In this document: positions 48,785 to 59,900 of the stretch, in pieces
How positions within the stretch are numbered: position 1 is the stretch's first letter
Layout of the letters: every line of letters starts with the position of its first letter
Source: Mercenaria mercenaria
Taxonomy: Eukaryota; Mollusca; Bivalvia; Venerida; Veneridae
Reading direction: 5' to 3'
Assembly: GCF_021730395.1 (NCBI RefSeq)
Contig: NC_069367.1
Location: 8,492,501 to 8,556,500, forward strand
DNA length: 64,000 nt
Translations under genes and position numbers: made by a program
The notes under the pieces: generated by a model
Database searches by the model: none
What the model was told of the DNA's origin: nothing
The model's input: the letters and a program-made list of their open reading frames with translations, nothing else

Positions 48785-49026
48785 ACCTGTGGGTTTTTAA
48801 TTGTCCAGCATTGGTCAGTCCGGACCAAAGACTAAATCTTTTTTTTGGTTAAACCAAAGGTTTTCATTCGGTTTAACTAAAGATTTAAAAGATTTTCATG
48901 GTATTAAGTGTACTAAGTTAGTATTTTAATTTTAGGGCAAGGTTAAAGTCCACTTATAGAATAGGGACAAGGGGTCAGGGGGGGGGGGGGTCATATTGTT
49001 TTAAAATCGGTATTTCTAATACTACT
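48785..49026 (-). repeat. Polinton right terminal inverted repeat
   Basis: Inverse of 32391-32650. The homopolymer block is shorter here (G-run about 48979-48990) and the internal hairpin (GGTTAAACC ... GGTTTAAC) is retained. Arm differences are few and mostly in homopolymer length. Confidence 0.85.
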
Positions 49027-49032
49027 TGCAGG
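49027..49032 (+). repeat. Target-site duplication, right (TGCAGG)
   Basis: Identical to 32385-32390, immediately outside the right terminus. Confidence 0.85.
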
Positions 49033-49471
49033 GCAATGGAAAATTAGTGATCAGAAAGTAAAAAGGAAAACTTAAAAAGTCTATAAAGTGTATATTTCAA
49101 TAAAATCCCTGTAACCATATATGAGAAAAAAACAACAGTCTACCTATATAACTAAATCCATATCAAATGAAGCTAAATTTAACAAACAACAGTGCATAAA
49201 ACAACAACAGAAACAAATGAACACGAAAAACATGACAGAATGAGAACAAACTCCGGATTCAAGGTAAAAAAACAGAAGTTGGAGACCAGTCTAAAAACTC
49301 TAGCATCTGATTGGCTGTTTCTGAGATATTTTTGAAACTGACCAATAGAAAAGCAGCAGTCAGAGACTGGTCTTCAATCTGATTTCTGTAACATTGGATC
49401 CAGGCCAATTACATAACAATGTCTTGTTTTACATGAAAGGAAGAGGTTTGTAAAATACACACTAAAAATTT
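49033..49471. other. Intergenic spacer
   Basis: No gene seen. The repeated phrase GAGACTGGTCTTCAATCTGA / GAGACCAGTCTAAAAAC near 49282 and 49365 forms a weak inverted/direct pair. Confidence 0.5.
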
Positions 49472-51037
49472 AACAAGAGATCACAGAGTGATCTTGGCGC
49501 CCACCAATGTGCCATTTTTGAGTGTTCCAAATTTCAAGACTTACTGACTAGCTCAAGGTCAAATTTCATTTCCGTACACAACACTGTGCATGTGGTCCAA
49601 ATTCGAAAGCTGTAGCTTGAGAAATGTGAAAGTAGGTCACTAGATCAATTTCAAGGATGAAATGTGAAAATAGGTCACTAGGTCAAAATCAAGGTAAAAT
49701 TACACTTCAGAACACAAATTTATGCATGTGGTCCAAATTTAAAGCCTGTACCTTCAAAAATGTGAAAGTAAGTCACTAGGTCATTGTCAAGGTTAAAGTT
49801 TGTTTCGGTACACAATCCTACGCATGTGGTCTAAATTTGAAGCCCATAGCTACAGAAATGTGAAAGTAGGTCACTAGGTCAATCTTAAGGTCACAGTTCA
49901 TTTCGGTACACAAAACTATGCATGTGGTCCAAATTTGAAGGCTGTAGCTTGAGAAATGTGAAAGTAGGTCAGTAGGTCAAAATCAAGGTCAAATTCCATT
50001 TCAGAACACAAAACTATGCATGTGGTCCAAATTTGAAGCCTGTACCTTCAAAAATGTGAAAGTAGGTCACTAGGTCAATGTCACGGTCAAAGTTTGTTTC
50101 AGTGCACAAAACTATGCATGTGGTCCAAATTTGAAGGCTGTAGCTACAGAAATGTGAAAGTAGGTCACTAGGTCAAAATCAAGGTCAACTCATGTCAAGG
50201 TTCATCTTGCCACTCAAAACCATACATGTGGTCCAAATTTGAATGTTGTAGGTTATTGACAAGATTTTAAAATCTTTTCCCTATATAAGTCTATATGAAC
50301 CATGTGACCCCCAGGGCGGGGCCATATTTGACCCTAGGGGGATAATTTGAACAAACTTGGTAGAGAACCACTAGATGATGCTACATTACAAATGCCAAAG
50401 CCCTAGGCTTTGTGGTTTGGACAAGAAGATTTTCAAAGTTTTTCCCTATATAAGTCTATGTAAACCATGTGACCCCGGGGCGGGGCCATATTTGACCCTA
50501 GGGGGATAATTTGAACAATCTTAGTAGAAGACCACTAGATGATGTCACATACAAAATATCAAAGCCCTAGGCCCTGTGGTTTTGAACAAGAGGTTTTTCA
50601 AAGTTTTTCCCTATATAAACCATGTGACCCCCGGGGCGGGGCCATATTAGACCCCAAGGAAATAATTTGAACCATCTTGGTAGAGGACCATTAGATGATG
50701 CTTCATACCAAATATCAAAGCCCTAGGCTCTGTGGTTTTGGACAAGAAGATTTTCAAAGTTTTTCCCTATATAAATCTATGTAAATTATAGAAATAAACA
50801 AAGGGCCATAACTCACTAAAAAATTGTTGAACCAGTCTGATTTTCAGGGGGACACAACTAGGGTACCAGTACATCATTCTGACAAAGTTTGGTCAAAATC
50901 CCCCTGGTAGTTTCTGAGGAGATGCGATAACAAGAAATTGTTAATGGACGGAAGGACGGACGGACGGACGGAAGGACGACGGACCACGGACGCAGAGTGA
51001 TTTGAATAGCCCACCATCTGATGATGGTGGGCTAAAA
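49472..51037 (-). mobile_element. Element E7, reverse orientation, with two different arrays
   Basis: On the minus strand the 5' palindrome AGCCCACCATCATCAGATGG plus TGGGCT (51008-51033) is followed by a GTCCGTCC microsatellite (about 50945-50975). E1-type units (GGGGCGGGGCCATATTTGAC on the plus strand) fill about 50260-50790. Different ~120-150-bp units (GTGGTCCAAATTTGAAGCC; AAAGTAGGTCACTAGGTCA) fill 49530-50250. The 3' end is GGTGGGCGCC and hairpin GATCACTCTGTGATC, then TCTTGTT. Same end design as E1-E6 with a G-to-C variant of the box (GGTGGGC for GGTGAGC). Confidence 0.75.
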
Positions 51038-51332
51038 ATATATTGAGTTTCATTTCATTTCATTCATACAAGCAAAAAGACTTAAGCTATGATAAAGTAT
51101 CTGATATAAACCAAAATATTCAGTAAAACACTGTCTGGATTTACAGAAAGCAAAAAAACAACAAATATAATAATTTTTGTTTTACAAACTTAAAATAAAA
51201 CTGCATAGTTCTACATACATACAACAAAAACATTTGCGATGATTTGTGCACTAAGAACTATAACAATCAACAAAAGTATTTCTGGAATGTCAAAACTTGT
51301 TGATACTAATCAAAAGCTATTTTACAATAAAC

Positions 51333-51575
51333 ATATGAGCCGTGCCATGAGAAAACCAACATAGTGGCTTTGCGACCAGCATGGATCCAGACCAGCCTGC
51401 GCATCCGCGCAGTCTGGTCAGGATCCATGCTGTTCGCTTTCAAAGTCTATTGAAATTAGAGAAACCGTTAGCGAACAGCATGGATCCTGACCAGACTGCG
51501 CAGATGCGCAGGCTGGTCTGGATCCATGCTGGTCGCAAAGCCACTATGTTGGTTTTCCCATGGCACGGCTCATAT
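51333..51575. mobile_element. 243-bp near-perfect palindromic element
   Basis: Outer arms ATATGAGCCGTGCCATG and CATGGCACGGCTCATAT pair. Pairing continues through CCAACATAGTGGCTTTGCG, ACCAGCATGGATCCAGACCA and CTGCGCATCCGCGCAG with a short central loop. The frame at 51381-51578 is read from the palindrome and is not a gene. It is related to the ends of 58005-58927. Flanks 51038-51332 and 51576-52239 show nothing recognisable. Confidence 0.8.
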
Positions 51576-52239
51576 TAAGACTTTCCCCATGGGAGGTACT
51601 GAATTAGTTTAAGAGAACTTGACTGAAAAAAATTCTTCTGTGTCATTCCATTTTGTTTGCATTAATTTTCGTGAATGCTCCTGACGAGTGTGCTAAAATT
51701 GCTTTTTTACCTGGACATGAATCAATGGATTTTAGACTTTAAAGATACAATGAGCGGGAATATTGTTTGTTAATTGAGACTAAATGTTATAGGTTGACAC
51801 AACCACGAAATACACAGAATTAAGTCCCCCTTACACAATACTTGTAACCTGCTCAAATAGCATCCATTATTTCAAAAATGAATTTGATTTTTCCTTGACT
51901 GACTGGATGAAACTGACAAATGCATACATATGTGATTTCACAACAACTCAAGTTTTATGAGATTAGACCTTAGACAATAATGAAAGTGGTTAAAAAATTG
52001 TGCCTTTCACCATTTCAGGTTTTCTTGACCAATATGTAAGTAACTGGCCATTTCAGTTAAAAAGGGAGGCACAAGGGTAAAATACTGGTTGAGAAGTCCG
52101 AGAAACAGTTGGATTGCATAGCCAATATAATTTGTCGAAATGTATCTATGAAATGCAGATTTGTTCTTATTTAAAAAATGCAGAACAAGAAAATGCTAAG
52201 CCAGCACATGTATGTTAAAGTAACACTTGTGACTTCTAT

Positions 52240-52451
52240 TACTGTGAAATCATTAATATTCATGGGGGTACTAATTTTCATGAATTTCGTGGTGGAGTCA
52301 ATCCAGGAAATCTAATCCTGAATGAACAAGAAAAATTCCCATTCATTTTATATTCAAAATTCGAAAGCCATGAATTCATATCCCCACGAAATTGCCATTT
52401 TGACGAAAACCACGAAATTTCAACCCCACTAAATTAAATGATTTCACAGTA
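52240..52451. mobile_element. MITE family 2, copy 1 (212 bp)
   Basis: TACTGTGAAATCATT at the left pairs with AATGATTTCACAGTA at the right. Internal arms TTTCATGAATTTCGTGG and CCACGAAATTTCA also match. A diverged relative is at 56818-57030. Confidence 0.75.
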
Positions 52452-53667
52452 CTTGTTCAAGACTAAGATCACACTAGACTTTTTCTATTCACAACCACCT
52501 GAAAATGGTGTCACGGTTGAAATCGAAAGGAGACTATTCAAAACGAAAAGCCTTGTTGATTTAGTCTGTACCCAGTCACACATTGTAAAACTTGCAAAAC
52601 CGAAACAATCAGCAGATCTCACAAGAAATATTTACAAAATAAAATTTGTTTAACATCATGTCTTAAATAGCAATAAAGAAACATAATCATGTGGAATAGT
52701 TGTATCACAGAAACTGATGTAAACAGTAATCTTGTGGAATTAAAGTATCACAGTCTATAATGTTAACAGTAATGTGAAAGACAAGTAGAGAAATATAACA
52801 ATAAATACAAAAAGACGGAAACAATACATGTGCAATAATAATTTGAACATTTTCAACAACTATAGGCTGCACAAACTGATTTGTCCTGTCGTGATAAGAC
52901 CATGATCAAGTTTCCAAGCAGCAGGTATAGTCTTAAAAATGGACAAAACTCGTTAGAGGTATACGCTTTTATTAGTCCAACAATTATAGCATTATTTGCC
53001 ACTTCGTTTGCAAACTAAGGACTATTACAGAAGTTACATACAGTTGAGGTGTGCTTTCCCAATTATAATGGGACACCTAGTATTTAGTATGAAACCATAT
53101 ATACCACTATATATATGGACTGAAGACTCACCCCAGTCTTTTATTGGCACTTTCTATTACCGGTATATACTAAATCGAGGTTGTTATATGACGGCATTTG
53201 AAGCACAATGAATAAAAGTTCCTCAACAGCAACTTACTGACCATTTTCAAGGGCACTTTTGTTAATATATATAGTATGATATATAATAAATGACTATACC
53301 ATAAGCACATAAAGTTAAATCTTAATTCTAATATGCTTGATTCACATGCTTACGCTAAAATGACATCACGTTAATGTGCGGTGATGTCAATGTCTTTGTT
53401 GCGACCAAGAAACAGTGCTACTTAATTTTATCTACTGTTCTAGATTACGGGCATATTAGAATCGAAATAATGTATTGAAAAATTGTGTTTTATTTAAATT
53501 AATACACTCAAAATTAGTTATATAATTATGTCGGCAGAACAATTAAATTATTCCGTGCATGTATAACCTCTTCTTGTCTATTAATAACGTTAAAACATAG
53601 TTTTTCTACATTATTTCTTAAATCTAAAATTGTATTCCTATTTTAAATATGAGCCAGAACATAATTT
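52452..53667. other. Region downstream of the CAP-Gly gene
   Basis: No gene is recognised on either strand; frames here are short and compositionally unremarkable. A minus-strand AATAAA (53488-53493) lies ~175 bp after the CAP-Gly gene stop and is a candidate polyadenylation signal. Confidence 0.45.
53488..53493 (-). terminator. Candidate polyadenylation signal of the CAP-Gly gene
   Basis: AATAAA on the minus strand, 175 bp past the stop codon. Position is plausible but unproven. Confidence 0.35.
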
Positions 53668-53959
53668 CTAAACTGAAATATCATTCCATTGCCATTTTTT
53701 CATGCTTTCCCGTCCTGTGGGAACTGACATCTCTCTGACATAGTGCGAATTCTCCCAACCTCGTTTCACCTGGCGTCTCAGAGCTGTGTACGGCATGTGG
53801 GTCTTTGGTATTGACGGACTGGATATGTAGGCTTCTTCGATTTCGTAATCACCGTGGACTGGTTTTGATGTATAAGTAAGTGTGACTGAACGTGGACGCT
53901 TCATTGTGGCTGCAGGCATTGTATTACTGATCGAATGCCTCAGAGGATGATAGTTCTTT
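53668..53959 (-). CDS. CAP-Gly gene exon 5 (terminal)
   Basis: The acceptor GATATCTTCAG gives the matching phase; another AG 16 bp upstream would bring stops into frame. Residues 147-243, from QKNYHPLRHSISN to the Trp-rich KKWQWNDISV and a TAG stop. No homologous domain recalled. Confidence 0.8.
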
Positions 53960-56900
53960 CTGAAGATATCATTATCTGGTAGGAGAAAGAAACTTTCAGT
54001 TAACGATCTTTTTAATCCTTACCCTGCTGAATTTGTATGATGAACTTGTCCATCTTGAAATTTGAATAGTACCACTAACTGTTATAAGGGGTGCTCACCA
54101 AAAGATACTAACTGAATGGCCAACAGTGCAGATCATGATCAGACTGCAAAAGCAGAATCATCACCATGATAAGGGTTCAAAATATTTTCATAAAAAGTCT
54201 ATGAATATTCATTTACTGTAAAATTTCATAATTAGAAATTATAAAATACATTGTATAAAACATTTGAATTTTATGTACAATGGTTAACTATTGGTTTACT
54301 TTTTGATTAGGGATACATGCTTATTGAATTATTAATAGCAATATGAACAATCTGTCAATGCTTTCTCCCCACAAAAAGGTCCAATAATACTGAAGATAAT
54401 CCTTTCATCAACTTATAAGGAATGTGTGTTGCTGAATTACAAGAATTTATTTAATGTTCTTCAGTGGTTTATTAAACACACTCAACATCATACAGGTAGC
54501 CACCGGTATTATATAACTTTTCTATTAAATTTAATTAAAGGAAAGCATAAAATCCAACCTGAACAAGTTTAATACTAGTACATAAATACATCCCATTAAT
54601 TAATCACCTTTTTCATTATGTGACCAATCATTTTTGAAATTTTCACTGTTTCAAACCGTTGGATTTTCATCTAGAAAATTTCAGTTATGGTGCACTACAC
54701 TTTATATGAATTTAAATAAATGGATTTTTATTCCCAAGAAAATATAAATCAAGATGTGGTATCATTACCTACATAAAGATATACACTCTACCACATAAAA
54801 ATGTGAAAGAAATCTAAAATCTCAAAGAATTTATGACTCATATTTTTCCAAATATTAACACTGTGATGTCATGATTTTGCGAGTGATGTTGCAAAATTTA
54901 CTGTATATATATTGTACATGATACTGCGCAAGTAAACTGGTATATTTTAGTGAAAACTATTTGAAACACATAAGTAAAAATTTGTTAATTTTTCCTTAAG
55001 ATATATCCTTCATATGAATATATTGCATGTAATATTTGCTTGGTGAAAGATATCTAATTTGATCTTACACTAAAACAAACAAATACCATCCCTCAAAAAC
55101 TGTTTCCTGTGTTCCTATAAGATTGGTAGATCTATGTAGTTTGTTTTTATTGTAATTGAATTAATTTTGCTTTCAGTCACAACAGAGAATGTGAAAAAAA
55201 AAACTGACACAGTAAACTGTCATCATGTTACATTAGAACTATATGATGAATTAATTCTTACATTTTTCATGGCTTATTTCTCAAACTTTAAACCATCACA
55301 TGCTGGACATGACTGATTTTGTCTTTGCTACCAATAAGCCTGCACATCTGTGCAGTCTGATCATGATCTGTACTGTTTGCCATTCAATCAGTATCTTTTT
55401 GGTAAACACCTCTTTTAATGGTTAATGGTACTGTCCAAATTGTAAGATGGACAAGTTTATCATGATAAAAATTTAGCAGGGTTACCATCCCAGCAATAGA
55501 CTTAACTGATAACCGCTAATGGATATTTGAGTTTAAAATTTTACAAATAAGTAAAATCTGTCACCACTTTCAAAGGTCAAGAAATATTTTAATAGGGTTA
55601 ATATTAGTGAGTCAGTTGGAGTTAAGCAATCACATTCTTTTAAAGGAAGTGTTTACTACACATATTCTATTTCATGCAATTTGAACCGATTTACTGAAAT
55701 CGAAATTTTTTCCAAAAAGCTATACCATCGTAACTGGACCCCACTGTTACTTTGTCGTGATATTTTGCTGAGATCTTGATGGGATCGTACGGTCCATTGT
55801 TTACCTCTGGTTCTGAAATGCATGTTCAAAATTATATTACTGTACAATGATGTTGCAATGACATATTGGATCTCAAACAACTAGGCTACCTGCTGTGTAA
55901 GAACACAAAAAAAAAAAAAAAAAAAAGAACACTTTCACAGATTTAAGGTAGTAGAGGTGTAATAGCGGTGTTTACAAAATGGCATTTGCTTGGTATATTC
56001 TTAAAGATGACCGTGTTTTGCACTGTATTGCAAATTTTAAACAACTTTTACCATGCCGTTTTTTCTAAATTTTGTATAACTTGTGGTATCTCCTCTAGCT
56101 CAAGTAGAGAAAAATTTCAAAGTGATGGCCGCTATATAAAATGTTTGCAGAGAACTCATTTTACCATTAATTTTAATAAAAGAATCATCAAACTATTGTT
56201 AAACAATTATTAAACACAAAATAAAAATGTGAATATCATTTTATATAGTGTTCCTCAAGTAAACGGATTTAATGATACAGAATTCTTATTTCAACGTTGA
56301 AAAAATAAGGTCGAATCCTTGTTTCTGTTTTGAATTTTGCTTACTTCATTCAAAAATTACCTTGGGACAGATGTAAAACCTACCTAAATTTCTTCCACAA
56401 TATGTAATCTAAAGAATGGAAGCAAAATAGAGAACTTTTACCACATGTAACTCAATATTTTTACAGATGTGTAACTCTACCCCTTCTGTTTAAGTAGTAA
56501 ATTCACTTTGAACAGCAAGAAATCGCTTAGCAAATGTTTTTTTTTTCATTTTTGTACAATAAATCTATCATAAGTCTTGAAAGAAGTAAAAACTTACTAG
56601 AAAAAATCGAAAATAAGGGGAAAAAAAATTTGGTCCCAGTAGGGCTTGAACCTACGCACCCCTGAGAATTGCAGTAAATGTGGGTTTATGGTAGGAATTG
56701 AATACTCTTCAAAAAGGAGGTACTCTATTACACATCTACTACCTTAATACTGAATAAGTCACTTTGCAAAGTAAAGAGGAATGAAATTTCCTCAAGTAAA
56801 AAATGAAAAGCTAGGATATACTGTAAAGTCATAAATAATCATGGGAATCTAATTTTCATAGATTTTGTGGTTGCCTTAATCCTTGAAAATAAACTTTGAC

Positions 56901-59900
56901 AAATATGTAATTTCTTTTGTTCATTTCATCTTAAAAATCTACAAATTCCTGCCCCAATAAAGTTTCTATGTTTTCGCTGAAACCACAAGATTTTATGCTG
57001 AAAATTAATTTTGCAGTTTTATTAACTTTGAATGCAATAATGGAACACGAATTATGAGGATGAGCTAGCCTTAGAAGATCATTTAAATGCAACTTGATGA
57101 TCGAGGTCACAGTTTCAACTTGTTTTTTTTTCTTTTAATAAGCCATGTCAGTGACTTGTGAAGAAACATGACTAAGTTGCCTTACAACTGCAACAGAGTG
57201 CAAAAATTAAACTTCTTCCTAAAAAAGTAGTTTTTAACAAAAACTTACTTGGGGTGTTTCCGAAGAGGGCTTCATCAACAAATGAAGTGTTTTTCTTCTT
57301 GTGGTACTTGTTATACAGGCTAAAAATAAGTAAAAATACAGTTGAACCTGTCCTAGTGGTCACTGGTATGAAGCAGCCACTGTTTTTAAGGAGTCTGTCA
57401 GTGAACTTCCCAAACTGACGTTGTTTCATGTTCAACTTGTCTAAAGCAGCCACCTGTCTTAAGCAGTCACATTATGTGGCTCCTTTGGCTGGTTGCTTTA
57501 AACAGGTTTGACTGTATATCACTCATTTATATATAGTGTGTCTATAACATTTTCTAGAGGAAAATAATCATAAATTTGAAGCCTTTTTTCATTTTTTTTC
57601 TTTTCAAAGCATTGAATTATTCTGTTAGTTTTTACTCTTTCTGAAAATAATTTTAACAAAATTTAAAAGGCAAGAGAGTAATAATAATAACATTTCAAAT
57701 TGTAACTGAGAAAAAATGATTACAGTGACATAGCTAGAATGAAAATATAAGACATATGGTGCTTAAAAGTGAAAGACTTGAGCAAAAAACTTTTCTTTTT
57801 ATTTTGTGTTTTAACTATAGAGTTTCAAGCCAGCAAATAATACAAGTGTCATTTGATATTTTCCAGTGTGAAAATTCCAGACATGTTTTACTATAATATT
57901 TCCAGAATTCCCCAAAACGCATGTAGTATAAAAATTAAAACTGCAAAATAAACAGCATGTCAAGTGAATGTTAACAGTCCCAAAAGATTTTTTTTTATAT
58001 ATTTGAGCACAGCTGTATGAAAACCAACATTAGCGCTTTGTGATCAGAATGGATCTAGATAAGCCTGCACATCTATGCACTCTGATCTGGATCCATACAG
58101 TTTGCCTATAAATCAGTTGCATACAAGTAAATTGATTACCTGCGGCCTAGAGGCGGCAGGTATATTGAAATGCAACAAGTAGTATAGCACATGGGGACTG
58201 GGTGATTTCACGTGACTTTTTACCGATATGCGATTGGCTTATCGCATTTATGGAACGCCGTTTTTGCAATAAAGCTAGCACTCTATATGATATATAGAGA
58301 AATATTTGTGACTTGAATTCCTCATTCATTATTTCATAATATAATTTATTCAAACTTTCAGCAATGATCAATATTGATACCTAGTTGTGCATAAAGGATT
58401 TTTTTTGCTCTTTGATTTCCTGGATTATGGTCCTGTGTTGTCTTGCTCTATATGTCAACGAATTCCAGTAAAGGCATGAATCACATTTGTGATAGCTCTA
58501 GTAAAGTATTTCAATAGTCAAGGAATGTGAGTTGAGCTTAAAGTTATGTTATACATGAAAGGGAATATAGTTATTTTTGCCCAAAACAATAACTTTCAGA
58601 ATTAAGAAATACATATTTCATAGATCTACCTGTAAATCATGTAGAAAGGAGTAATATTTCCTACATTAAAGCGTAATTGTTTAATAAAAAAACAAGCACT
58701 TATTCACCCATAAGTTTCTTTTTAGGCGGAGTGGTCACACATACATTAATAACAATTTCTGGTCTGTATAACTTCTGGCCGCAGGAAAGCTTTCGACTTG
58801 TAAACAAATGGATGTGGGGATAAGCCAGCATTATGGATGTGTGGATAAGCAAACTGTATGGGTGTGCACTGATCTGGATCCTTGCGGGTTGCAAAGCCCT
58901 AACATTGTTTTTTGCACAGCTGTGCTCATTTCTTCTTTAATGAAGAAGGAAAAAGAAAAAACATAATTGTTTTAACAACACCAAATCATAGAAAGACAGA
59001 GTACTTTTGCATTAAAACTGAATAGCATATAAATCATGTATAATTATTCTATAAAACATTTGCCAAATTAACAATATATGGATTGAATTTCAGGAAAGCT
59101 TGGACAGCATATTAAAGTGGCCAGACTTTTGGACAATTCTGTGCCTTTAGAAACTCTTCATTTTCAAAGAAATTTAACACATCTTTGTTTTGATGCATTT
59201 GCAATAATGCCCCAGAGTAAAAATTTCACATAACTAGGTTTATTGTTTACTTTTATTTCTTTACAAATGGCATTCATTTTTAAAGGGGGACAACTTTTTG
59301 AAAATAAGGCAAGTTACACTTACCACCTCTGTATGGGTATGAATCTTATTCTGTTGGCACGGACAAACAATCCAAACTCATTGGGACACTGGAAATATCT
59401 CCTACCATTCACCATACCATCACAGTTACCAACTGAAATGCAAATAGTGATAGTATTCTTTCTAATGTCAACACATACACAATGAAAATCATGAAAGATG
59501 TGTTTTTTGTCAATTTATTATCAAACTGCCAGCATAAAATTAAATGTTGCATTGAAATCTTAACCTTCTGCACATTTAGTACTTATGATACAATTGATTC
59601 TAATAATTTGTCAGTTTTACACACACAAAAAAAGAGGGAAAAAGAAAATCAACTGTATTTTATTTATAAAAGAAAGCTTCAACTTGAAATTCTAACTGCT
59701 TTGTCTTCAGTGTCATAAGAGTTTCATTTTCTTTAATAATAAATTATTGAAAAAAAATACTGAATTATTTACAGTCAAACCTGACTTATAACTAAATCTT
59801 TAACATAGCAAAGCTGCTATGTCTGTAATACTTTTGTTGTAAAATAATTGATACTGTTGATTGTCCTCTATACTTTGTACCATTAACTGTTATACTGTAT

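Larger units (their letters stand above)
32391..49026. mobile_element. Polinton/Maverick (adintovirus-like) element, 16.6 kb
   Basis: Both ends are AGTAGTATTAGAA in inverted orientation and are continued by ~250-bp terminal inverted repeats. A 6-bp duplication flanks the whole. Parts on the minus strand, from the right end inward: a phospholipase A2-like ORF, an integrase with chromodomain, and protein-primed type B polymerase remnants at about 42.3-44.7 kb. A coiled-coil region is near the left end. Capsid and packaging genes could not be assigned in 35.5-41.7 kb. The ends look whole and young. The interior is broken many times over (dozens at least) in this sequence, and its homopolymer-rich texture suggests part of that may be consensus noise. 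Treated here as a fossil copy. Confidence 0.9.

Noticed and set aside
51381-51578. 65-aa frame
   Set aside because: Lies entirely in the palindromic element.
53960-53975. Alternative acceptor for the last CAP-Gly exon at 53976
   Set aside because: Joining there gives the wrong phase and immediate stops, while the acceptor at 53960 joins in phase.
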